A DNA stretch of 64,000 nt. Source: Cavenderia fasciculata (taxonomy: Eukaryota > Evosea > Eumycetozoa > Acytosteliales > Cavenderiaceae). The notes beneath the pieces are model-generated. The model was not told where the DNA came from and made no database searches. It worked only from the letters and a program-made list of their open reading frames with translations. The translations under genes and the position numbers were made by a program. Below, piece after piece: positions 36,566-49,107 of the stretch (positions within the stretch are counted from its first letter, which is position 1; each line of letters opens with the position of its first letter). The stretch is from the NCBI RefSeq assembly GCF_000203815.1, contig NW_004457624.1:806001-870000 (forward strand), given 5' to 3'.

Positions 36566-38379
36566 TCAAGATAGATAATTAGATATATTTACAGATTGTG
36601 ATCGGTAACCTTTACATTCATGATCCAAACATTTTTGGTACATCACTGCACCACCACCAGTGCTACCAACATAACATTCATAGTAAATGTTATTACTCTT
36701 GTGTTCGCGACCAATATTATCACACCATCTATTACCATTGATATTATATGTAATGATTATATTATTATTATTTGTATTATTATTATTATTTGTGTTATTT
36801 TGATTATTATTTGTGTTATTTTGATTATTTTGATCAGTTGGATGAAATGTTTTAATTGAACGAATGGTTCCTTTTGGGCCACCCTTTGATCCAATAAAAG
36901 ATCTTATAAATTGATCTAGTTTTGGGAATGGTGAATGACTCACTAATTGTGGTGGTTGGAATGATTGGGATCGCAGTGTATTTGGGTACTTGTTAACAGG
37001 TGATTGAAAAGTTAACTCTCTATGACTAGGTATTAGAATCAAGTCGGTTGTATTACAAACCAAACTTTTTGTGAATATTTCATTTTCTAATATTTCATCA
37101 GAGGAGGATGAAGAGGATGAAGAGGATGATGAATTGTTTGTTGTAAATGGAAAGATACAAGATGGATGAAGTTTGAGTGCTTGATCCTTTCCAAATTTCG
37201 ATGAAAGGAACATTCTAAAATGTCTATTCTTGGTGTACACTGCTCCATCTATAATCGATACCATTTTACCTTTATCATTTCTAACAAATAGATAAGGTGT
37301 TGTTTTTTCATCAATCTCTATCTCTTCTTCTCCTCCTACTTCCTCATCTTGATATTTTCTTTTCTTATTTACATCTTCTTGATTATTTGTTGTTGTTGTT
37401 GTTGTGGTAGCAGCTGTCAAGGTTGTTGTTTCTGTTGTTTCTGTTGAATCTTCAGTAAAATCAAATTCAAAGTCATCATCAACAACCCAATTATTATCCT
37501 TGTCATTGTCTATTTCTTTATCTCTTTCTCTTTCTCTATCATTTTGTAATGATACTATTTTTTCCATTTCCTTTTCTTTTTTCTTTATAAAGTTACTAAA
37601 TAAATAAAGTTATTAGTTTATATTATATCTCTATATCTATCTATTTGTTTTCGATTAGTTACTTTATAAAGTATCCAAGATGTTCATTATTCTTAAAACA
37701 AGTATTTGGTAAATGCCAAATGAGATGTCTTGAAAACTTTGTTGGTGTACTTGAATCCAAATCAACAACGTCGTGATAGCCAGTATCTATAGAATACTCT
37801 GTCTTGATTTCCTTTGCGAGTGCATCAACTAGTACCGATATCATTGTGGCGGGTCCTTTATCAGAGCCATCGTATTGAGGATTACATTGTCTTTGATACT
37901 CAATGTCCAAGTACAATAGACATGGTTCACCCTCTGCAATCACCTCGTAGTAATGTCGATCCTTTACATTGGTTTCTTGTATCAATTTCCATATACCTTG
38001 ATAACTTGTAACAATGAATCTATACTTCAAACAACAACATTATTAGTACAATTTTAACAGAGATAACAATGTAAATGACATACTCACGAGCACCTCTTAA
38101 ACTAATCTCTTGTGCAAAAGTCTTTTTAAATAGATCATCAGTTAAATCTATCTGATCCTCTTCATCATGTTGATGTATAGATGAAATGGCTTGAGTTTGT
38201 TTTGAAAAGGTTGTTACTTTACTTTTTAAAATTCAAATCAGATGTTAGTATGTATTTTATGTAAAACAAAATTGCAAGAATGTTACATACTTTATCTCTT
38301 GTTTCTTTTCCTCTTCTTTATCTTGATATTGTTTGTGGGTCTGTCGTAGTCCCTTGAGATAATCGTCCCATGAAGACAT
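36566..38379 (-). CDS. primpol: PrimPol, DNA-directed primase-polymerase
   Basis: Four exons (38379-38291, 38221-38084, 38019-37663, 37595-36566) join in frame to 537 residues, close to the 560 of the human protein. The archaeo-eukaryotic primase core shows the first metal-binding acidic pair in LLYLDIEY, then STPTKFSRHLIWHLPN, and the third acidic residue ahead of VYTKNRHFRMFLSSKFGK. The C-terminal zinc motif is RWCDNIGREHKSNNI...CLDHEC, giving the Cys/His/Cys/Cys set. PrimPol re-primes stalled replication forks and bypasses lesions in nucleus and mitochondria. Acidic and Thr/Asn-rich inserts of about 90 residues separate the two halves of the core. The start fits the human-like N-terminus (WDDYLKGLRQTHKQYQ). 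It is divergently paired with an FNIP gene only 96 bp away. Confidence 0.93.
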
Positions 38380-38475
38380 AACTAATTTACAAAAAAAAGA
38401 TAATTATTGGACCTCTGCAAATCAGTCGATAAAGTCGATGAGCTCGGACATCAATTTTAATTATTATTTCATTGT
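38380..38475. promoter_or_regulatory. 96-bp bidirectional promoter between PrimPol and FNIP gene
   Basis: Only 96 bp separate the two divergent start codons. The stretch holds an A-rich tract on the PrimPol side, a mixed core (GGACCTCTGCAAATCAGTCGATAAAGTCGATGAGCTCGG, with CGATAAAGTCGAT as a short direct repeat), and an AT-rich leader on the FNIP side. Both 5' UTRs must therefore be very short or overlap. Confidence 0.6.
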
Positions 38476-40415
38476 ATGATGGAATCTATAGTTAAAGATT
38501 GTACATCAAATAATAATAATAATAATAGTAGTGTTTGTAGAATATGCAATCAAAAGATAACATCATCTGATGATGGTGGTGCACTGATCAATCATTATTT
38601 AGAATGTATCGATTCATTGAAATCTGTATTGTTAAATATCAAAAGTAGTAATCAAAAACATGATGATGATCAACAAGATAGTACAACAAGAAAGAGAAAG
38701 AAGATTGAAAATGTATCTCCAACTACAACAACTATATCATCAACAAATCATTATTGTAAGTTATATTTATTACTTAAAAGACAAAAGTTAGTTATATTAA
38801 TGATGATTATTATTATAATTTGTATTTAGTTAAAGATACATTATTTAGAGTATCGATGATATCAATATTACATCGTGAAGATCATAATCAAAGTGTAATG
38901 AGTTTGTTAATGACTTGTAAAGATGCTATGAAATGGAAGGATACTGTTGTATTCCCAAGATTACCTTCTATTGATACGATAGCATATTATAAAAAGAATA
39001 GAAAAATCAATCAACTACCTCGACGATACAATCGAGTTTATATAGATAATGATAGAGATAGAGATTATTTTCAAGAGAATGTAGATGGTTTAATCAATCA
39101 TCATTGTAGAGAACTCTATTATAATGTCGATGAAGAATTACCAGCTGGGTTTATACCAGATCACTTTACAAAGATCTATTTTGGTGAAGACTATCAGAAT
39201 CAACTCGAGGTTGGATCAATACCGCCATTTACAACTCACCTCTATCTTGGAGATTCGTACCAACAAGATATACATAAACAACTGTTTCCAGATACATTGG
39301 AAGTACTCAATATTCCAACCAACGTGACGATAGAGTCGGGAGACATCAACGATCTCTTACCACACAATATAAAGGAACTTCACATCCCATCAGACTTGGT
39401 GCATCCCTACCTCTTTAAACTCAAGCAGCTCACATGCCTCATTATCGCTGATATTGAGTCTGAAGATGGGGAGAATGACGGGTCAGAGGGTTTTGTGCCG
39501 ACCATCAAGGTTGGCAGTTTGCCAAACACAATCGTTCACTTGGATCTTGAAAGTTGTTCGGTCGAGGTGGGTGCCATCCCTTCAAGTGTCAAATACCTTT
39601 CGATCAACCTCACCAATAATGATCCAACATGCATCCCATCATCGGTTAAATCGTTGTATGCAAAGTGGGATGAGTCGACACCCATCACAAAGGGAATGAT
39701 ACCATCTACCGTCACTGAACTCGTCTTGGATGAACAATACTCTCTTTTACCAGGCAGTATTCCATCATCGGTCACCACACTCACCTTGATGGCTCTCGAT
39801 GAAACTCCACCAAAGGGTGCCATCCCAAACAAAGTCCATTCTCTATTTTTATTTGGCATGATGTGCGAATTAAATGCCAGTATACTTCCAAACAGCATAA
39901 AGTATCTTGGTATCCATGGTGATTGCAGTCTCAAGTTAATATCAATGATCCCACCCTCAACCAAATATTTTGATTATCAATCAACCAATTTAATAGGTGC
40001 TGATGTTAAATTTAGTGCCAATGATATTCCAAATGGTGTTACCCATATTAGATTAGGTATGTTGTAAAGTTATATAAAAAAAAAATTAATATTTAATAAT
40101 AATAGTGACATTTATTATTTATTATTTATTTTTAATTATTTAGGAGTTGGATTTAATAAAGTAGTGGTTCCAGGATTTATACCAGACAGTTGTGAATATT
40201 TGGAATTTTCAGAGACATATGATCATCGGGTTCCTCATTGGGCACTACCAAAAAGTTTAAAAACCATCTCTTACAATCCAGCATGTCGCAAGATTAGTGA
40301 AAATATTCCATCCTCTCTCAATCAATCATTTACAAATATTGGTCATGAAGGAACACATTGGGAGACTACTCCAATGGATTATTGGAAAGGAATGACTTGG
40401 CATTTAAACGAATAA
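38476..40415 (+). CDS. FNIP-repeat protein with N-terminal C2HC zinc knuckle (CRIC type)
   Basis: Exons 38476-38755, 38830-40056 and 40144-40415 give 592 residues with both introns in phase 1. Exon 1 has a zinc-knuckle-like set C21-x2-C24-x15-H40-x3-C44 (CRICNQK...INHYLEC), then a basic RKRKK patch and a Ser/Thr stretch ending SSTNHY. Exon 2 begins with the F-box-like block (SMISILHRED, MTCKDAMKWKDTVVF) followed by about ten FNIP-type repeats such as GSIPSSVTTLTL and AIPNKVHSLFL. Exon 3 is the tail (GFIPDSCEYLEFSETYD). The zinc assignment is inferred from spacing; the FNIP assignment is firm. It may be a substrate adaptor, but nothing direct shows this. Confidence 0.88.
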
Positions 40416-40495
40416 ATTATCATTTCTTTTTCAAACAATATTATTAACTGACTATTATTAATATTTATTCATTTATATTTCTCAAAACCATTGGT

Positions 40496-40618
40496 CTACT
40501 CCACCCAAAAGGCTAGGAAATCCCAATCATTATTATTTCTATCTTGTTCCTCATTCTTGGATGTTTGTTTAATAGATCGTGGAATATTTTGGCTAATCTT
40601 TGAACAAATAGTATTACA
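40496..40618 (-). pseudogene. Orphan FNIP terminal-exon fragment
   Basis: On the minus strand this reads C-N-T-I-C-S-K-I-S-Q-N-I-P-R-S-I-K-Q-T and ends DWDFLAFWVE then TAG. It is clearly the second half of the family's terminal exon (compare CNPxCxKISxxIPPSIKQ). It lies directly downstream of the complete gene at 40663 without the first half of that exon. It could be a relic of an older copy or the 3' part of an unequal crossover. Confidence 0.75.
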
Positions 40619-40662
40619 ACAGAGTTATTAAATTAATTTTTTATTAAATTTCTTAATTAATA

Positions 40663-42533
40663 TTACCAATCTTGATAATTCCAATAATGAATAAATCCCA
40701 AGATTGAATGCCACTCACTCCCTCCTTCACTTTTCTTTGTTACGTATGTTTGTTTGATAGACGGTGGAATATTTTGGGTTAGATTGAGGTGACTAGGATT
40801 GCAACCAACAGTTTTCAACTGTTTTGGTACAGTCTGCCAAAGTGGAGCTTTGTCATAGTTGTCAAAGGGAAATTCCAAATACTGGCAACTGTCTGGAATA
40901 TATCCTGGAGTTAATTCTTGATCAAATCCAGGTCCTAAAAAAAATATTGAATAAATTTCTTTGATTATAATCATTGATTGATAAAATAACTTACCCAATC
41001 GAATATGAGTGACTCCATTTGGAATAAAATTTGCATCATCTCCTTCATAGTCCAAATATTTTGTCGAGGGAGGGATAAATGATTTGAACTGGAAATCGTC
41101 TTTTAAATGAATATAAAAATACTCTATGCTCTTTGGGTATTCTCTTCCATCGAATTGACACTTTAAGTCAAATAAAATTAGATTTGAAATGCTATCAAGT
41201 GGCATGGTGTCAGCGGGTGGGGAAACTTCAAGATCAAACAGTGTCAATCTAGTGACAGATTGTGGTATGCTTCCTTTTATGATATTATATTTTCCTTCAA
41301 ACTTGAGATCTTTGACAGAAGAGGGAATCGATCCCTCCAAGATTGTTGTGGGTTCATCATAAACCACAGAGAGGTGCTGGACAGATGAAGGAAGACATCG
41401 AGGTGAGTTTTTAGTTAGGTTGATTGTTAGGTATTTTACACTCGATGGAAGTGTGTACCCAGCATCGACAGTACAATTGTTGCCAAGATATAAATATTTG
41501 ATTGTATTGGGTATAGCTCCAATACGATTCTCTGCACCTGGTATATGTCCATCCTGTCCAATCTCGAGACAATATAGTTTCTTGAGTTTAAAGAGATAGG
41601 GATGCACAAAATTAGGTGGGATACGAAGCATCCTTAGATTGTGTGGTAAAAGATCATCGAGGTTTGAGTGTTGGCCAATCACTACAAATGCGAGATTGAG
41701 TACTTCTAATGTATCTGGGAAGAGTTCTTTATAGATCTCTTGTTGGTACGAGTCTGCCCCAAGTAATAGGTGGGTTGTGTATGGTGGTATTGATCCAACT
41801 TCTATCATTGAACTAACGAGAATCTTGGTAAAGTGATCTGGTATGAATCCAGCTGGTATCGGTTCATAATGAATACTATAGTTTAGTTCTTTACAATGAT
41901 GATTGATTAAACCATCTACATTCTCTTTGAAATAATTTCGATCTATAACACTCTCGATATAGACTCTATTGTATCGTCGAGGTAGTTGATTGATTCTTCC
42001 ATTATTCTTGTACGATTCTATTGTTTTAATAGAAGGTAATCTTGGGAATACAACAGTATCTTTCCATTTCATAGCATCTTTACAAGTCATCAATAGATTC
42101 ATTACACTTTTATTATGATCTTCACGATGTAATATCGATATCATTGATATTCTAAATAATGAATCTTTAACTATACAAGAATAATCAATAGTATAAATAA
42201 GTATTCAATGTTTGAGAAACAATAATTTATAAATATTTATAACTTACAATAATGGTTTGCAGATGTAGAGTATGGAGATACATTTTCAATCATCTTTCTC
42301 TTTTTTGTATCATTCTCATCATCCATATCAAAGCATGGATCGTCAGTTAGTGTTGTTGATGTAATCGACGAAGATGGTGATGATATCAATGGTGATTGCT
42401 GTGATAAAGAAGATATGTTGTTACTTGATGTTAACAAGCTATCGCTTTGAGGATGACTATGGGTGTCATCCAACTGATTCGTCTCTCTATTTCTCTTTTT
42501 CCATTGTTGTTCATCCAACTTTATTTCTTCCAT
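40663..42533 (-). CDS. FNIP-repeat protein lacking the zinc knuckle
   Basis: Exons 42533-42248, 42170-40995 and 40934-40663 give 577 residues. The first exon starts MEEIKLDEQQWKKRNRETN, which corresponds to an internal part (DIEFDEQRKKRNRE) of exon 1 in the two genes downstream. This copy has therefore lost, or never had, the Cys-bearing first 60 residues. It retains the Ser-rich stretch, an acidic run (CFDMDDEND), the KKRK patch and the NHY junction. FNIP-type repeats include GSIPPYTTHLLLG, GSIPSSVKDLKFEG and GSIPQSVTRLTLF. The tail ends ...WNYQDW. It runs convergently towards the gene at 38476. Confidence 0.86.
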
Positions 42534-42693
42534 TCTGATTGTGTTATTTGTATATCTTTCAAAGATATCTATAAAATAAGTGCATTCACAGAAGATCTTA
42601 AACTTGTGTAAAAAAAATGATATAAATTATTTCAAGTTTCGGTGGAACCTTCAAGATTGATTTATTTATTTATTTATTTCTTTTTCTTATCAA

Positions 42694-44755
42694 TTAGCCA
42701 CTATATTCTGTAAATAAATTCCAATATTCTATGAATCTTAAGGCCATATTCCACTCACTTCCTCCTAGATGGGTCTTATTGGCAAATGATTGATTGATAG
42801 ATGGTGGAATACAATTACTAATCTTTGAACAAATTGGATTGCAATTGACAGTTTTCAATTGTTTTGGTACGGCCCTCCAAAGTGGTGATTTATCATAAAA
42901 GTATGAAAATTCCAAGAGTTCACAACTATCTGGAATCTGTCCGCTAACTACTTCTTTATTATATTGAAGACCTTAAACATTTTTTAAAAGAAATAAATTA
43001 GTTCGTGTATGATTAGAATTTCTTTTTGATTGATAACTTTACTTACCAAATCTAACACGATTAACTCCATTTGGAATATCATTGGCACTTATATCAATAC
43101 TCGATGGTTGACTGACTTGATAATTAAAATATTTTGTCGATGGTGGAATACAATGTTTGAGTGAGAAATCGTAATTTCCATGAATTGCGAAATACTCAAT
43201 GCTACTTGGATAGAGACTCCCATCGAATTGACTTTTTAATCCATTGATACATAGTCTAGAAATGCTATCTGGGATGGCAGAGACGTGTGGTAGAACTTCA
43301 AGATCAATCAGTCCAAGTGAGGTGACTGATGATGGGATACTTCCTTTGCTGATCACCAATCTACCCTGTAAATGAAGATCTGTGACTGATGAAGGAATAG
43401 ATCCTGCTGTCAAGGGTAGATCAGACCTGATATACAGGTACTGTACAGATGAAGGAATACATTGAGGTGAGTTATTGGCGAGGTTGATGGAGAGGTATTT
43501 AATACTCGATGGAAGAATGTATCCAGGCTCGACATTGCAATTTTCAATATGTAAATTCTTGATTGTATTGGGTATACTTCCAGTGCCAATATCTATTGTG
43601 TTTTTGTAGGGGTATTGATTAATAGCCAGACAATATAGTTTCTTGAGGTTATGTAGATAGGGATGCACCAAATTAGATTTTATAACAAGTATCCTTATAT
43701 TGTGTGGTAAAAGATCGTCGAGGTTTGATTGTTCTCCAATCACGCCACTTGGGATATAAAGTACCTCTAATGTATCTGGGAATAGTTCTTTATAAATCTT
43801 TTGTCCTCGTCCAAGATAGAGATGAGTTGTAAATGGTGGTATTGATCCAACTTCTATCTTTCCTTCAATTTTAATCTTTGTAAAGTGATCCGGTATGAAT
43901 CCAGCTGGTATAGGCATTTTATCTTGAATACTATAGTTTAGTTCTTTACAATGATGATTGATTAAACCGCCTGCATTCTCTTTGAAATAGTCTCTATCTT
44001 TACTACTCTTGATATTGACTCTATTGTATCTTTTTGGTAGTTGATTGAATCTACCACTGTCTTTGTACGACTCTATCATATCAATAGAAGGTAATCTTGG
44101 GAATACAACAGTATCCTTCCATTTCATAGCATCTTTACAAGTCATCAATAAATTCATTACACTTTGGTTTTCATCTTCACGATATAATATTGATATCATT
44201 GATACTCTAAACAATGTATCTTTAACTAGAATAATATATTCATTTAAAAATAATACTAATTAGTTTACAGCTTTATAGATTATAGATCTCTCAATCGACA
44301 ATATAAATCTTACAGAAATGGTTTGATGTTGTTGAGTATGACGATACATTTTCGATCTTCTTTCTCTTTCTTGTACTATGATTATCTTGCTGCTCATCAT
44401 CATACATATAACTATCAAAGAATGAGTCGTCGGTTAGTGTTGCTGACATAGGGGAAGATGATTGTAGTGATATTGAAGATTTGTTGTTTCTTGGTGTTGT
44501 TAAACTTTGATGATACAAAACCATATCATTCATCTCTCTCTGTCTCTTTTTACGTTGTTCATCAAACTCTATATCTTTGATAGTATCCTTTACAACGTCC
44601 AGGCAACCCATATCAACGGTGAGATACAAGAAACATAGTATCATATGGTTGTTCAACTTGTACATCTCGTTGCTATAATCTTCTTTACAGAGTGGACATA
44701 ACTTCTTTATTTGATAGTTCTTGCTAACTCTTGATAGAGTTAATCTTTCTTCCAT
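42694..44755 (-). CDS. FNIP-repeat protein with CPLC-type zinc knuckle
   Basis: Exons 44755-44314, 44225-43047 and 42971-42694 give 632 residues. The N-terminus has C20-x2-C23-x13-H37-x3-C41 (LCPLCKEDY...NHMILC), a different sequence from the CRIC-type knuckle but nearly the same spacing. It is followed by a predicted helix (VVKDTIKDIEFDEQRKKRQRE), a Ser-rich acidic stretch and RKRKK. Exon 2 has the F-box-like block and FNIP-type repeats (GSIPSSVTDLHLQG, GSIPSSVTSLGLIDL). It is very similar over its whole length to the next gene upstream (44899-46965), so the pair is a recent tandem duplication. Confidence 0.88.
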
Positions 44756-44898
44756 TGATTGTTATTGTGTGTTCAAAATTTGTTGTTTGTTTTCTCTTTT
44801 ACAGTTCTTGTTATCTTGAATGCACTCTTTAAAAAAACTAAATTATTATTATTTTTCTTTTTCCATTTATTTATTTATTTACTATTTCTTATCAAATA

Positions 44899-46965
44899 CT
44901 AGTTTAGATTGGCAAATATATTCCAATATTCAACAAATCTTGAAAATATGGGCCACTCACTCCCTCCTAGATGGGTCTTATTGGCAGGTGATTGTTTGAT
45001 AGATGGTGGAATACTATTGCTAATCCTTAGACAAACAGGATTACAACTGACTTTTTTCAATTGTTTTGGTACGGCCCTCCAAAGTGGTACTTGGTCATAA
45101 GAGTATGAAAATTCCAAATACTCACAACTATCTGGAATAAATCCACGAACCAAATCTTTATTAAAGTGATTACCTAAAAAATATTGTTTAAAAAGAATTC
45201 AATAAGTTTTTTCGATAGTGTGTGATTATGATATCATTGATTGATAACTTTCAACTTACCCAATCTAATACGAGTGACCCCATTTGGAATATCATTGGCT
45301 TTGAATTCATTAATCGATGGATGACTGGCGTGATACTTAAAATATTTTGTCGAAGGTGGAATACAATGTTTGAGTGGGTAATCGTATTTTTCATGAAGTG
45401 AAAAATACTCGATGCTGTTTGGATATAGACTACCATCGAATTGACATTTTAACCCACTGATATATAGTCTGGAAATGGTATCTGGGATAACAGAGGCGGG
45501 TGGTAAAAATTCAAGCTCGCGCAGTCCCAGTGAGGCAACTGATGGTGGGATACTTCCTGGATGTATCTTTAATTTACCCTGTACATGGAGTTCTATGACC
45601 GATGAAGGGAGAGATCCTGCTGTCAAGGGTTGGTCAGACTTTATAGATAGGTACTGTACAGATGAAGGAATACATTTAGGTGAGTTGATGGTGAGACTGA
45701 TTGAGAGGTATTTAATACTCGATGGAAGAATGTATCCAGGGTCGACATTGCAATTTTCAAGATGTAAATTCTCAATTGTATTGGGAATACATCCAGTGCG
45801 AATATCTATATATGTTTGTCTGCTGCCTTTGATGGAAGATTTACTAATCATCAGACAATTGAGTTTCTTGAGGTTAAAGAGATAAGGATGCACCAAACTG
45901 GATTTGATTCCAAGTATCCTTAGATTGTGTGGTAAAAGATCATCGAGGTTTGATTGTTCTCCAATCACGCCACTTGGGATATAAAGTACCTCTAATGTAT
46001 CTGGGAAGAGTTCTTTAAAAATCTTCTGTCCTAGTCCAAGATAAAGGTGGGTTGTAAATGGTGGTATTGATCCAACTTCTATCTTTGCTTCAATTTTAAT
46101 CTTTGTAAAGTGATCTGGTATGAATCCAGCCGGTACTGTATCAATAATAGAATAGTTTAGTTCTCGACAATGATGATTGATTAAACCACTTGCATTCTCT
46201 TTAAAATAGTCTCTATCTTTGACACTCTTGATATAAACTCTATTGTATCTTTTTGGTAGTTGATTGAATCTACCACTGTCTTTGTACAATTCTATCGTAT
46301 CAATAGAAGGTAATCTTGGGAATACAACAGTATCCTTCCATTTCATAGCATCTTTACAAGTCATCAATAGATTCATTACGCTTTCATTTTCATCTTCACG
46401 ATATAATATTGATATCATTGATACTCTAAATAATGTATCTTTAACTATCCAATATATAAATATACTAATTATTAGTATAACTTTAGAACTTTGTAATCTA
46501 GATCTAAATCACAATATAAATCTTACAATAATGATTTGTTGATGATGATGTTGATATCAACTTTATAGAGTATGGCGATCCATTTTCGTCAATCTTCTTT
46601 CTCTTTCTTGTTGTATAATTATCTCTGTCATCTTCATCTACAAAGCATGAATCTTCAGTTTTTGTTGCTAACGTAGTAGATGATTGTTGTGTCAAAGAAG
46701 ATTGATTGTTTCTTGATGGTGACAAACTTTGAACATCATTGTCATTCACCTCTCTATTTCTCTTTTTTCTTTGTTCATCAAACTCTATATCTTTGATAGT
46801 ATCCTTTACAACATCCAAACAGCCAACGGTGAGATACAAGAAACATAGTATCATATGATTGTTCAACTTGTACACATCCTTGCTAAAGTCTTCTTTACAG
46901 AGTGGACATAGTGTCCCTATTTGATAGTTCTTGCTAACTCTTGATAGAGTTAATCTTTCTTCCAT
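44899..46965 (-). CDS. FNIP-repeat protein with CPLC-type zinc knuckle, tandem sister
   Basis: Exons 46965-46527, 46444-45260 and 45173-44899 give 632 residues, the same total as its tandem sister at 42694. The N-terminus repeats the MEERLTLSRVSKNYQ start and the C-x2-C/H-x3-C set (LCPLCKEDF, NHMILC). The basic patch is RKRKK and the exon ends SSTNHY. FNIP-type repeats include GSIPPFTTHLYLG, GSLPSSVIELHVQG and GSIPPSVASLGL. The tail reads GFIPDSCEYLEFSYSYDQVPLW and GGSEW. It is transcribed divergently from the gene at 47164 across 198 bp. Confidence 0.88.
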
Positions 46966-47163
46966 TCAATTTGTTATCTCTTTAATTTATTGTTTGTTAT
47001 CTTTTTAACATTCTTTGTCTTTAGATGCATACAAGAGTGACTGGCCTGATGACACGCAAGTTTAAATTAAAATTAATTAATTTCCATATATTTTTCTAGA
47101 GGTAGCTACCAAGATGAATCTGCTTCTTATATTTAATATTTAATATTTGCACATATACTATCT
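46966..47163. promoter_or_regulatory. 198-bp bidirectional promoter between two FNIP genes
   Basis: The start codons of divergent FNIP genes lie 198 bp apart. The interval has T-rich leaders, a mixed core (GAGTGACTGGCCTGATGACACGCAAG near 47036-47061) and ATTTAATATTTAATATTTG repeats near the plus-strand gene. No specific factor site was recognised. Confidence 0.5.
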
Positions 47164-49107
47164 ATGGAATCAATAGTTAAAGATTGTATATCGAATATCA
47201 ATGGTGTTTGTAGAATATGCAATCAAAAGATATCATCTGAAGATGTAGTTGATAGCAGTGTAACATCATCTCATCAGCAATCTATAATCAATCACTATTT
47301 AGATTGTATCGATAAGTTTAAATCTTTGTTGTTGAATATCAATAGTAATCATGTCGATCATTGTCAGCAAGACAATAATACAACAAGAAAGAGAAAGAAG
47401 ATTGAAAATGAAGCAAATATATCAACAACTATTGCATCATCAACAAATCATTATTGTATGTTATGTGTTTGAGAGATATCTTATTCATTGATGTTGTAAT
47501 ACTAATAATAATTTATTATTATGATATATATGTAGTTAAAGATTCATTATTTAAAATATCGATGATATCAATATTACATCGTGAAGATCATAATCAAAGT
47601 GTAATGAATTTATTGATGACTTGTAAAGATGCTATGAAATGGAAGGATACTGTTGTATTCCCAAGATTACCTTCAATCGATATGATTGCATTGTACAAGA
47701 ATAATGGTAGAATCAATCAACTACCTCGACGATACAATAGAGTCTATATCGATAATGTTAGAGATCGAGACTATTTCAAAGAGAATCCAGATGGTTTAAT
47801 CAATCATCACTGTCAAGGTATCGACTATCGCATTGATGAACCGATACCAGCTGGATTCATACCAGACCACTTTACAAAGATTCAAGTTAGTGGACGGATA
47901 GAAGTTGGATCAATACCACCATTTACAACTCACCTCGCTCTTTTGTTGGACAACCCACAAGATATATATAAAGAGTTGTTCCCAGATACATTAGAGGTAC
48001 TCGAAATCACAAATGTAGAGATTGGAAAACACTCAAACATTGATGATCTCTTACCACACAATCTAAAGATACTTACAATATCATCTGATTTGGTGCTTCC
48101 CTATCTCTTTAAACTCAACAAACTATATTGTCTCATTATTTCCGAAGTTGAAAAAGAGACTGGCGATGATGATGATGATGAAGACGATGATAATCAACAT
48201 GTACATATAGATATTCACATTGGAAGTATACCCGATACAATCGAGCATTTATATCTTGGGGATTGCATCATCGAGCCTGGATACACTCTGCCATCTGGCG
48301 TCAAGTACCTTAAAATCAACCTCACTAAAAACTCGTCTCAATGTATTCCTCCATCTGTTGAGAATCTATACATCAATTGTGACCGCCTTACACCAATATT
48401 GGCAGGATCTATTCCTTCATCAGTTAAAACTCTATTATTGGAAGGTCTTCCTCAGTTGTATCTTAAAACAATCCCACATTCAGTCACCACGTTGACCCTT
48501 GCCGACCTTGAATCAGTACCAGCCAGTTACGTTTTTCCAGATAGTATCACCGCGCTCTATATCAGTGGAATAAAGTGCCAATTCGATGGAACTCTATTAC
48601 CAAACAGCATCAAGTATTTTGCCGTTCATGGAGATTACAATTTCCCACTCAAATCATGTATTCCACCATCGACAAAATATTTTGACTACCAAGTCAATAG
48701 TACATCAGAAGTTAAATTCAATGCCAATGATATTCCAGATGGAGTTACTCACATTAGAATAGGTAAGTTTTATTTGTAAAGTAATGGTAATTAGACAATT
48801 AAAATGTTAATATTAGTTGTAATACTTGTTTTTAGGTACCAGATTCGATAAAGCATTAGTTCCAGGATTTATTCCAGACAGTTGTGAGTATTTGGACTTT
48901 GCATTCTGCTATGATAGAGTACCACTTTGGGGTAGGGTACCAAAACATTTGAAAACTGTCTGTTGCAATCCAGTCTGTCTAAAGATTAGTGAAAATATCC
49001 CACAGTCTATCAAACAAAGAGTTTCAAACGAAGGTCATGATGGGGAATATTGGGGAACATTATACCTTGAGTTTTGGGACTTGCAAAACTGGTACTTGGA
49101 GATTTAA
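47164..49107 (+). CDS. FNIP-repeat protein with N-terminal C2HC zinc knuckle (CRIC type)
   Basis: Exons 47164-47455, 47536-48762 and 48836-49107 give 596 residues. The N-terminus MESIVKDCISN matches the genes at 38476 and 55194 and carries C16-x2-C19...H44-x3-C48 (CRICNQK, INHYLDC). The basic patch is RKRKK, and the exon ends SSTNHY at a GTATGT donor. Exon 2 has the F-box-like block, FNIP-type repeats (GSIPPFTTHLALL, GSIPSSVKTLLLEG) and a private acidic insert GDDDDDEDDDN. The tail exon reads GFIPDSCEYLDFAFCYDRVPLW and lacks the GGSEW motif in favour of GEYWG. Confidence 0.88.
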
